Shown here piece after piece: positions 16,495-23,876 of a stretch of DNA of 64,000 nt (position 1 is its first letter; every line of letters starts with the position of its first letter). The stretch lies in contig RKQB01000002.1 of NCBI GenBank assembly GCA_003797895.1, positions 62,001 through 126,000 of the forward strand, read 5' to 3'. The notes below the pieces were generated by a model. The model saw only the letters and a program-made list of their open reading frames with translations. It made no database searches and was not told the DNA's origin. Both the position numbers and the translations under genes were made by a program. The stretch comes from Cyclobacteriaceae bacterium YHN15. Its GTDB lineage: Bacteria > Bacteroidota > Bacteroidia > Cytophagales > Cyclobacteriaceae.

Positions 16495-18387
16495 TCAATA
16501 TAATACCCTAAACCTGATTGTTCCTGGAATGACCCTCATCGCTTCGATTACTTCAGGTGGATAGGCCTTATCGATATCAGTGATTACATACCCGATTTTT
16601 TCATTGGTTTTCAGGTATTGTCCGACAATATTGATTTCGTGTTTGGCCAGACAATGATTGATTTTTGCCAATACACCGGGCTCATTTTGGTGGATATGGA
16701 TCAATCGGTGTGCGTCTTTTAAGAAAGGTAATTGTATGTTGGGGAAATTGACTGAATTATAGGTATTTCCAGTATTGATATATTCCATGATTTTGCCGGG
16801 AACAAAATTGGCAATATTCACCTGAGCTTCGGAAGTGGATCCTCCGATATGAGGCGTAAGTATGGTATTCCTTGTACCTATCAACTCCGAAACAAATGGT
16901 TCATTATTGTTTTTGGGTTCTTCCGGGAAAACATCTACTGCCGCACCTGCAATGTGACCTGAATCCAATGCGGCTTTCAATGCCTTGATCTCCACCACAT
17001 GTCCTCTGCTGAGATTGAGCAAATAAGATCCCTTTTTCATCAATCCTATTTTATTGGAATCGATCAGGTTTTTATTGTCTTTTCTGCCATCAACGTGTAG
17101 TGAAATTACATCACAGGTAGTCAGCAATTCATCCAAAGAGCTCAATTTGGTAGCATTTCCCAATGCCAATTTTTCAATGACATCATAATAATACACGTCC
17201 ATTCCCATATTTTCAGCCAATACGGAAAGTTGGGCTCCGATATTACCATAACCTATGATTCCCAGTTTTTTGCCCCTGATCTCAAAGCTACCTGCGGCTG
17301 ATTTATCCCATATCCCCTGATGCATACCAAGGCTTTTATCATGGAAATTTCTCATCAGAAAAATAATCTCTGCAATGGCCATTTCAACTACAGATCTGGT
17401 ATTGCTGAAAGGTGCGTTGAAAACCGCAATCCCTTTTTCTGTACAGGTTTCCAAATCGATCTGATTTGTACCAATACAAAAAGCACCAATGGAAATCAAT
17501 CGATTGGCATTATCCAATACTTTTTTGGTAACGTTCGTTTTGGAACGAATACCAAGAATGCTGATATTTTTAATCTTTTCAGCCAATTCATCTTCATTTA
17601 GGGCAGAGGTGACAACTTCCACATTATACCCTTCATGCACCATTAATTCCACCCCAACTGGATGGACATTTTCAAGCAGGAGGACATTGATACGGCTTTT
17701 TGGGTAGGAATATTTCTTGTTCATTTTATTGACATAAAGGATTTCATCTAAACTTGGTGCGATGTGGTCTGCTTTGGAAGTCACTTTGGCCCTTTTTACA
17801 TTTTCGGTAAAGGCGTAAAATTTATTGGCGAGCCCCGCTGCTTTGATTTCGTAATCGGTATAGCCATCACCGATGACATAAATATCTCCCTGAAGATTCA
17901 GGCTTTTGATGGTTTCCGATTTTCCTCCATTCCTTGAAAGGACATTTTCCCTATTGAAGTCTATAACCTTTCCTGATTCATCATAGACGAAGTCATTGGC
18001 ATAAACATTTTCTGATTTAATACCATATTCCCCTACGATGGGGGCAATAAAATCCTTGAAGCCATTGGAAATAATGATGATATCCTCCGCATGTTCCTCA
18101 AGAAATTCTTTATTTCTTTTAAATGATTTGGAAACTTTGGGCTTCAGGGCATCGATCAATTCGATGAGCTGGGATTTATTGGGCTTAAGTATTTCCAATC
18201 TCCTTTCAAGGCTTTCCCTAAAATTCAGAGAACCGTCCATCCCCAAATCGGTTATATCTTTGATGGCCTGGAGTTTTTCTTCCTTTTTGGGATCTTCTTT
18301 CAAGGTAATTTCTCCGAGTACATCCAAAGCTTCCACTTGGGTGAATGTACTATCGAAATCAATGATGAATTTTTTGTTACTGGGCAT
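16495..18387 (-). CDS. serA: Fused phosphoserine phosphatase / D-3-phosphoglycerate dehydrogenase
   Basis: The 630-residue product joins two enzymes of serine synthesis. Residues 1 to about 215 form a HAD phosphatase of SerB type: Asp10 and Asp12 in DFDST, SNG at 107-109, Lys156 and GDGYTD at 173-178. Residues from about 232 form 3-phosphoglycerate dehydrogenase: GYGNIG at 379-384, Arg461, Glu490 and His513 in TPHIGGSTSEAQ. A C-terminal ACT domain (about 557-630, HQNEPGVLAKI) suggests serine feedback. It would thus carry the first and last steps of the pathway, leaving the aminotransferase SerC, not seen here. A TAATTTTG -7 box lies at 18418-18425. Confidence 0.9.
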   Translation of the reverse strand: MPSNKKFIIDFDSTFTQVEALDVLGEITLKEDPKKEEKLQAIKDITDLGMDGSLNFRESLERRLEILKPNKSQLIELIDALKPKVSKSFKRNKEFLEEHAEDIIIISNGFKDFIAPIVGEYGIKSENVYANDFVYDESGKVIDFNRENVLSRNGGKSETIKSLNLQGDIYVIGDGYTDYEIKAAGLANKFYAFTENVKRAKVTSKADHIAPSLDEILYVNKMNKKYSYPKSRINVLLLENVHPVGVELMVHEGYNVEVVTSALNEDELAEKIKNISILGIRSKTNVTKKVLDNANRLISIGAFCIGTNQIDLETCTEKGIAVFNAPFSNTRSVVEMAIAEIIFLMRNFHDKSLGMHQGIWDKSAAGSFEIRGKKLGIIGYGNIGAQLSVLAENMGMDVYYYDVIEKLALGNATKLSSLDELLTTCDVISLHVDGRKDNKNLIDSNKIGLMKKGSYLLNLSRGHVVEIKALKAALDSGHIAGAAVDVFPEEPKNNNEPFVSELIGTRNTILTPHIGGSTSEAQVNIANFVPGKIMEYINTGNTYNSVNFPNIQLPFLKDAHRLIHIHQNEPGVLAKINHCLAKHEINIVGQYLKTNEKIGYVITDIDKAYPPEVIEAMRVIPGTIRFRVLY

Positions 18388-18417
18388 TAGTTTTGTAAAG
18401 TTTTTACTTCTTTAGCC

Positions 18418-18425
18418 CAAAATTA
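18418..18425 (-). promoter_or_regulatory. -7 box for the SerB-SerA fusion gene
   Basis: Read on the minus strand this is TAATTTTG, a full TAnnTTTG match, ending about 31 bp before the ATG at 18387. No convincing TTTG is found 19 bp further upstream; the region is very AT-rich, so a chance match is possible. Confidence 0.35.
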
Positions 18426-18564
18426 TAATATTATTAAAAAATATACCCTTTAATTAGATAAAATACTTTTGTGATTTTAGGCACTTAAGAAGCGTAATCG
18501 ATTGTATTGACTTTTAATCCAAATTATCTGATAGCTATTTTACATCAGAAATAAAATATTTGGG

Positions 18565-19188
18565 CTATCTATCCAAATTTTTTTGAAATTCATTGAAGAA
18601 TTGGGCCACATGTATACCATCCATTAAAGCATGATGTGCATGGACAGACACGGGCATTTTTAATCCATCATTTGAGTCAATAACTTTACCAAAAGTGATT
18701 TTAGGGCTGGAGTCAGGAAATGAAAAACTCCTTGCATGAGATATGGATGTGAAATTAATCCAGGGTAAAGATGAATAATGGATCACATTTTCTCCCTCCA
18801 CCGCAGGTTTCAACCCAGGAGTTTCCCGCACTCTTTTGATTTCTTGTTTACCTTCTGATTGGAACTTTTCAAAATTTTCATAAAAAGCCATATAGGAAAA
18901 TCCAAAAGTACCGTCTTCGCGGTTTATGGTAGGAGACGCATCAATCTGATCATATATGATTACATTTTCTTTAAGTATCCTGTACCTAAATGGCTCTATG
19001 GCATTGATGGCTAGGAGTGAGGCATGTAAATAATAAAGAAAAAATGAATAATTTCTTTCTTTGCATAGATGGTATGCTTTACTACAATCAACTTGGGCAG
19101 AAATCCCAAAAAATGGTTCTTCAAATTGGGAAAAGAAGGAAAAGTGATCTTTTCTTGACCACTTTTCCATTTCTAATATTCGGTACAT
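18565..19188 (-). CDS. Chloramphenicol acetyltransferase-fold acyltransferase
   Basis: The 207-residue product matches the chloramphenicol acetyltransferase fold in length and layout. The catalytic motif HHALMDG is at residues 185-191, with His186 as the general base and Asp190 as the structural aspartate. The middle segment (INREDGTFGFSYMAF, then LPWINFTSISHA) fits the substrate and CoA channel regions. It would transfer an acetyl group from acetyl-CoA to a hydroxyl. Chromosomal members in Bacteroidota often have no proven resistance role, so drug inactivation is only one possibility. It follows the DUF2911 gene with a 2-bp gap and is probably co-transcribed. Confidence 0.82.
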   Translation of the reverse strand: MYRILEMEKWSRKDHFSFFSQFEEPFFGISAQVDCSKAYHLCKERNYSFFLYYLHASLLAINAIEPFRYRILKENVIIYDQIDASPTINREDGTFGFSYMAFYENFEKFQSEGKQEIKRVRETPGLKPAVEGENVIHYSSLPWINFTSISHARSFSFPDSSPKITFGKVIDSNDGLKMPVSVHAHHALMDGIHVAQFFNEFQKNLDR

Positions 19189-19190
19189 GA

Positions 19191-20042
19191 TTATTTGATT
19201 GATTTTATCAACCTTTCATTTAAGCCCACATAATCAGGGTTTCTTGCTTCTTTGGCCATTTCTATGGATTTGGTGGCGCTTTCAATGGCTTCTTTTTTCT
19301 TACCCAAAGACAGCTCGATTTTGGCTTTCAAGTGCATGGTCCAATATTTTGGATCATCATTGACAGATTTGGTAATCCATTCATAAGCCTGATCCATATC
19401 TTTATTATTGGTATAGTAATAATTGGCAGCCTGGTAATATAAACCAGGATTCTGTGGCTGCTGGTCAATGACTAATTCCTTGATCTGGGCCATAACAATA
19501 TCATCCACCTCAGTCTCTATCCTGAATTTCACTCTCGTAGTTTCCCATTTCAAGGCTATGGTTGAACCTGTATCGGTGATATCTACAAAATTGATTTCCA
19601 TGGTTTCATATTTCTGTCCGGTTTTGCCAGGTTTAACGCGGAATCTCAACACATCATCCGCATCGCTATATCCAACAGCTCCCCAAAGTTTTGTGTTGCT
19701 GGTAAGTATCATGGTCCATTCAGTCTTTCCTGGTATAGAATAAAGTGCGTAGGAACCTGCGGGGACAGCATTTCCTTCAATCTTTACATCCGTGGAAAAA
19801 GTCAGGATGGTGGCAGCATTGGCACCAGTCCTCCAAACCTCCCCAAAGGGAACCAATTCACCGAAAATCTTTCTGCCACGCATACTTGGGCGGCTATATT
19901 CCACAGTTACATCAGTTAAGCCTACTTTTTGACTGATCTGGGCAGCAGGACTTGCCTGCGGCATTTGAATCTGTTGGGCATTTATCCCTCCGAATGAAAT
20001 AAATACTACAAATAGGATTAATAATTTAGCTTTGCTTTTCAT
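19191..20042 (-). CDS. DUF2911 domain-containing exported protein
   Basis: This 283-residue protein has a signal peptide (residues 1 to about 22) and a DUF2911 domain over about residues 25-170, recognised from VEYSRPSMRGRKIFG, LVPFGEVWRTGANAAT and AGSYALYSIPGKTEW. The C-terminal third holds about two tetratricopeptide-like hairpins (YYQAANYYYTNNKDMDQAYE). It is probably periplasmic. The function of the family is unknown. The gene precedes the CAT-fold gene by 2 bp. Confidence 0.88.
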   Translation of the reverse strand: MKSKAKLLILFVVFISFGGINAQQIQMPQASPAAQISQKVGLTDVTVEYSRPSMRGRKIFGELVPFGEVWRTGANAATILTFSTDVKIEGNAVPAGSYALYSIPGKTEWTMILTSNTKLWGAVGYSDADDVLRFRVKPGKTGQKYETMEINFVDITDTGSTIALKWETTRVKFRIETEVDDIVMAQIKELVIDQQPQNPGLYYQAANYYYTNNKDMDQAYEWITKSVNDDPKYWTMHLKAKIELSLGKKKEAIESATKSIEMAKEARNPDYVGLNERLIKSIK

Positions 20043-20208
20043 ATTTTAATTTTGTTATGATTTTTACGATATTAATTGTGTTTTTTTTTGAATTCTAATT
20101 CATTCATCTAATTTTGTTATGTATATTGGTTTCATGATGACTTACTTTTAACGGGTAGTGTTTCAACATGTTGTTTGAATTATTTTGTGCTTTCAATATA
20201 AGACAGTC

Positions 20209-21129
20209 ATGGGTATTGCAATTATTTCCCCAGGAAGAGATGTTTCTATTTGGGTCGAAAATATAACAAAAATTGATAAGAACATTAAGGTTCAGGTTTA
20301 CCCAAATATTAATGATTTGGAAAATGTTCAGGCAGTTATCCTCTGGCAACATCCCCATGGCATTTTGGAAACCTTCCCAAACTTAAAACTTATTTGCTCA
20401 ATGGGGGCGGGGGTAGACCATATTTTAACTGACAAAAAGATACCCGACCACCTTCCCATTGTACGCATAGTGGATGAAAAACTCACTTTTTCCATGACCA
20501 ACTATGTTGTTATGGGCGTATTGAACTTTCACAGACAGACTTTAAGGTATTTAAAAGACAAGCAACGTAGGGTATGGGATATGACCAACCCAGAAATACC
20601 TGTCCGAGTAGGGGTTATGGGAGCGGGTGAATTGGGGGGAGATATTATCGAAAAACTGAAATTCATGGGAATCGATGTGGTGGGTTTGGGGAATTCTCCG
20701 AAAAAAGTATTGGACTATCCTTACTATGATAAAACTCAGACAAATGAATTTCTGAAAGCCATCAATGTTTTGGTATGCATGCTTCCTTTGACAAGGGAAA
20801 CAGAGGGAATTCTGAATATTGACCTCTTCAGAAAATGTAATAAAGGTACTTACTTGATCAACGTGGCCCGAGGAAAACACCTTTTGGAAGAGGACCTGTT
20901 ATTGGCTATAGAAGAAGGCTTTATATCAGGGGCTCTACTTGATGTATTTCAAAAAGAACCTTTACCGGAATCCCATCCCTTTTGGACAAAGGAAGAAATC
21001 ATGATTACACCACATATTGCCAGTGTAACCAACCCTGAAGCTGCCGCACCTCAGATAGTGGAAAATTATCATCGTATCAATAAAAATTTAAAATTGCTGA
21101 ATGAAATTGATAGAATAAAAGGATATTAA
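20209..21129 (+). CDS. ghrA: Glyoxylate/hydroxypyruvate reductase A-type 2-hydroxyacid dehydrogenase
   Basis: I start at ATG 20209 (306 residues); a TTG eight codons upstream gives no extra conserved text. The NAD(P)-binding motif is GVMGAGELGGDI at about residues 134-145. The catalytic Arg lies in NVARGKHL, the Glu in FQKEPLP and the His in TPHIASVTNPEAA. The pattern is that of the GhrA branch, which reduces glyoxylate and hydroxypyruvate to glycolate and glycerate in the cytoplasm. It stands alone, followed 13 bp later by the stress-protein gene. The exact substrate is inferred from family only. Confidence 0.83.
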   Translation: MGIAIISPGRDVSIWVENITKIDKNIKVQVYPNINDLENVQAVILWQHPHGILETFPNLKLICSMGAGVDHILTDKKIPDHLPIVRIVDEKLTFSMTNYVVMGVLNFHRQTLRYLKDKQRRVWDMTNPEIPVRVGVMGAGELGGDIIEKLKFMGIDVVGLGNSPKKVLDYPYYDKTQTNEFLKAINVLVCMLPLTRETEGILNIDLFRKCNKGTYLINVARGKHLLEEDLLLAIEEGFISGALLDVFQKEPLPESHPFWTKEEIMITPHIASVTNPEAAAPQIVENYHRINKNLKLLNEIDRIKGY

Positions 21130-21142
21130 ACCCTAAAATAAT

Positions 21143-21985
21143 ATGGCCAATAATTTTAAGATTCTTTGCCCCACTGATTTTTCAGAATGTTCCTTAAATG
21201 CCATTGAATATGCATCAAAACTAGGTGAACAATACCAGGCTGATCTCACTCTTTTTCATGTTCCGGATAAAGAAGATTACCAAAAATTATCTGCAGGAGA
21301 TATAAATTCATCGGATCAGTATGCCTTTATCGAAAAAAAGCTGGCAAGCCTTGTAAATACCGTAAAAGAGGAAAGTCTGGACAAAGGATTAAATTCCTGT
21401 CATGGTATTATCAAAGAAGGAAAAACGGTTAAAACCATTTTGGATTATTCCATTGAAATCAATGCTGATTTAATTGTCATGGGTACTGAAGGCATTAATG
21501 ACTTCAAACAAAATTACATAGGCACAAGATCGAGCAAGGTGGTGGAAAAGTCTGAGATAGACGTTTTCATAATTCCCCGAAGGGTATATTTCAAACCCCC
21601 TCGCAAATTGGTATATGCCACAGATTATCTGGAAGAAGATAAGATAGCCATTCAAAAAATCGTGGAACTGGCAAAATTTTTTGGCAGTGAAATCGATATT
21701 GTGCATGTGAGTTCCAGGGAAAAAACAATAGACAAAACCCTTCACCAAATCATGGTTCAGGAAATAGAACCCTTTATCAGGTATGATAAAGTAAATTATG
21801 TCCTGAAATCTTATAGGGATGAGCCTGGTTTGGGGCTGGAAAATTACCTGATCACGGCTAAAGGCGATATCCTGGTAACCCTGAGTAAGAAAAAATCCTG
21901 GTTTGAACAAATCTTCACCAACAACCTTTCCAGAAAGATGTCATATTTCATCAATAAACCCCTTTTGGTATTGAAAAGGGCTTAA
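21143..21985 (+). CDS. Tandem universal stress protein (UspA family)
   Basis: The 280-residue product consists of two UspA-like domains (about residues 1-147 and 155-280). The first opens with ILCPTDFSECSLNAIEYA and has VMGTEGINDF, a variant of the G-2x-G-9x-G ATP motif; the second (LVYATDYLEEDKIAIQ) has a degenerate nucleotide motif. It is cytoplasmic. Its stop codon shares three of four bases of a TTAA with the stop codon of the convergent TPR gene, and a hairpin terminator for this transcript lies inside that gene. Confidence 0.87.
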   Translation: MANNFKILCPTDFSECSLNAIEYASKLGEQYQADLTLFHVPDKEDYQKLSAGDINSSDQYAFIEKKLASLVNTVKEESLDKGLNSCHGIIKEGKTVKTILDYSIEINADLIVMGTEGINDFKQNYIGTRSSKVVEKSEIDVFIIPRRVYFKPPRKLVYATDYLEEDKIAIQKIVELAKFFGSEIDIVHVSSREKTIDKTLHQIMVQEIEPFIRYDKVNYVLKSYRDEPGLGLENYLITAKGDILVTLSKKKSWFEQIFTNNLSRKMSYFINKPLLVLKRA

Positions 21986-22707
21986 TCTACCCTTTTTGTA
22001 AGCCTCGATTTCAAAAATTCCCAGAATTCTTTTCGGGAATTTTTGTTTGTAAACACATTTTTGACTGTTCCCAAATAATCTGAAAAGGTCAACGAGGAAG
22101 GAGATTCTTCTGGAGTATAAAGATGATTTTTTATAGGCTGATTACCGGAAAAATCATGATTTGAACTTTGGTCAATACCAGATTCCTTCTTTTTGCCGGG
22201 GAGATCATCAATAAGCTCATCTGCTTTTTCGAAACTTTTCTTGGATTTTTCCATATAACCCATCTTTTCCTCCACCAATCCTTTATTGTTATAGGCCACA
22301 GCATCTTCAGGATCCATTTCAATCGCTTTTTCATAATCTTCAATCGCTCCCTTCAAATCACCGATTCTGTCTTTAAAGTATGCCCTACTTGAATACCTGT
22401 AAGCATTGTTGGGTTCTAAGTTCAAAGCCCTATCAAACTCCTCCATGGCTTCTTCGTTTCTTTTGAGAAGGTGAAGCACTACGGCCCGATCACTGATATA
22501 AGTGGGGTTGAATGGATCCATTTTCAACAGGTAATCAAAATCCTCCAGGGAAGCATTGAAATCTCCCAATCTGCTTTTTACTCTTGCCCTGAAGAAATAA
22601 TATTCAGCGTTGTTTTCTTCTTGCGCAATACAGGCATTGACCTGAGTCAAGGCTTCCTGAAATTTGCCTTCTTTAAAGTATTGAATGGAAATATGGAAAT
22701 TACTCAC
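21982..22707 (-). CDS. Tetratricopeptide repeat protein
   Basis: This 241-residue protein starts at a GTG (22707); no ATG fits upstream. Residues 1 to about 160 consist of roughly five tetratricopeptide hairpins (YFKEGKFQEALTQVNACI, YSSRAYFKDRIGDLKGAIE, AYNNKGLVEEKMGYMEKS). The tail of about 80 residues is polar and ends in SRKEFWEFLKSRLTKRVD. There is no signal peptide, so it is probably a cytoplasmic scaffold with an unknown partner. The 3' end overlaps the convergent stress-protein gene by 4 bp. Confidence 0.85.
   Translation of the reverse strand: MSNFHISIQYFKEGKFQEALTQVNACIAQEENNAEYYFFRARVKSRLGDFNASLEDFDYLLKMDPFNPTYISDRAVVLHLLKRNEEAMEEFDRALNLEPNNAYRYSSRAYFKDRIGDLKGAIEDYEKAIEMDPEDAVAYNNKGLVEEKMGYMEKSKKSFEKADELIDDLPGKKKESGIDQSSNHDFSGNQPIKNHLYTPEESPSSLTFSDYLGTVKNVFTNKNSRKEFWEFLKSRLTKRVD
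22013..22044 (+). terminator. Hairpin terminator embedded in the opposite-strand TPR gene
   Basis: AAAAATTCCC (22013-22022) pairs perfectly with GGGAATTTTT (22035-22044) around a 12-nt loop, 27 bp past the stop of the stress-protein gene, and ends in a T run on the plus strand. On the minus strand the same bases encode KNSRKEFWEFL of the TPR protein. Placement after the convergent stop supports a terminator role. Confidence 0.6.
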
Positions 22708-22812
22708 TTTTTAATTGATTTGATTTTAATTAAATACAAAAATAGGGTACATAAAGTTTAAAATTAAGTCAAAGTGAAATTTGCTTTAACTTTCGGAAAT
22801 ATGATTTCTTTA

Positions 22813-22820
22813 TATCTTTG
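22813..22820 (+). promoter_or_regulatory. -7 box upstream of holA
   Basis: TATCTTTG matches TAnnTTTG and lies 16 bp before the holA ATG. A TTTC at 22791-22794, 18 bp upstream, could be a weak -33 box. The implied leader is about 10 nt. Confidence 0.45.
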
Positions 22821-22836
22821 AGGGGAAATTTAAAAT

Positions 22837-23859
22837 ATGCCAAGTAAACCGGAAGATATACTCAGAGACCTGAAATCAGGGAAATATGCTCCTATATACT
22901 TTTTACAGGGAGAAGAACCTTTTTTTATAGATCAGATCAGTGATTATATTGAGAAAAATGCCATTGCCGAACACGAGAAAGGATTCAATCAGGTTGTTTT
23001 GTATGGCAAAGATGCTCCAATGAACACTATTCTGAATAATGCAAGAAGGTTTCCCATGATGGCAGAAAGACAGGTTGTGATCATCAAAGAAGCCCAAAAT
23101 ATTCCCAACCTTGGTAAAGAAGAAATTGATCAACTGATGATCAATTACCTTCAAAATCCTCTACCGAGTACGATTTTGGTTTTTGCCCATAAGTACAAAA
23201 AGTTAGATGGCAGAAAACCTTTAGCTAAAGAAATGGATAAAAAAGCCATTCTGGTAAATGCTGAAAAAATCAAGGATTTTCAACTTCCGGCATGGATAGA
23301 AAACTATGTGAGTTCCCAGGGACATAAAATTGACGCCCAAACCGCAAGTTTTTTAGCGGATAGTATTGGCAATAACCTGGAAGTAATAGCCAATGAAATA
23401 GGGAAAATTTTTATTAATTTTACTGAACCTACTTCTATTTCCAGGGATCATATCCAAAAATTTGTAGGGATAAATAAAGAGTACAATAATTTTGAACTGA
23501 CGAAAGCTATAGGTTACAAAGATGTAGTCAAGGCCAATAAAATCATTCACTATTTTGCAAGCAATCCCAAAAACCATCCCCTTATTCCTACCATAGCCTT
23601 GATTTTCAGCTATTTTTCCAAAATTGCCCTTTTACATTACAATGCCAGACTGGGGGATCAGGAATTAGCCAGAATATTGGGAGTCAACCCATTCTTTTTA
23701 AAAGAGTACCGTACCGCTTCAAAAAACTTTCATTTAGGCAAGGTTATTGATTGTTTTGCATATATTCAGGAGGCTGACTTACGTTCTAAGGGAGTGGATT
23801 CAGGAGGGATGGAAGATTCGGAAATCCTCCGTGAAATGATATTTAAAATCATGCATTAA
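22837..23859 (+). CDS. holA: DNA polymerase III subunit delta
   Basis: The 340-residue product shows the delta subunit layout: an N-terminal RecA-like region with IYFLQGEEPFFIDQISDYI (about residues 20-38), LNNARRFPMMAERQVVIIKE (about 68-87) and a middle lid plus a C-terminal helical collar (from about 215, FELTKAIGYKDVVKANKI). Delta is the wrench that opens the beta clamp during clamp loading in the cytoplasm. It is the first gene of a plus-strand run and is followed after 17 bp by the large TPR gene. Length is normal. Confidence 0.92.
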   Translation: MPSKPEDILRDLKSGKYAPIYFLQGEEPFFIDQISDYIEKNAIAEHEKGFNQVVLYGKDAPMNTILNNARRFPMMAERQVVIIKEAQNIPNLGKEEIDQLMINYLQNPLPSTILVFAHKYKKLDGRKPLAKEMDKKAILVNAEKIKDFQLPAWIENYVSSQGHKIDAQTASFLADSIGNNLEVIANEIGKIFINFTEPTSISRDHIQKFVGINKEYNNFELTKAIGYKDVVKANKIIHYFASNPKNHPLIPTIALIFSYFSKIALLHYNARLGDQELARILGVNPFFLKEYRTASKNFHLGKVIDCFAYIQEADLRSKGVDSGGMEDSEILREMIFKIMH

Positions 23860-23876
23860 ACATTTAGCGTTAAACT

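Noticed and set aside
18565..19188. Calling the CAT-fold gene a chloramphenicol resistance gene
   Set aside because: The catalytic motif supports an acyltransferase, but no mobile context is present and chromosomal relatives often act on other substrates.
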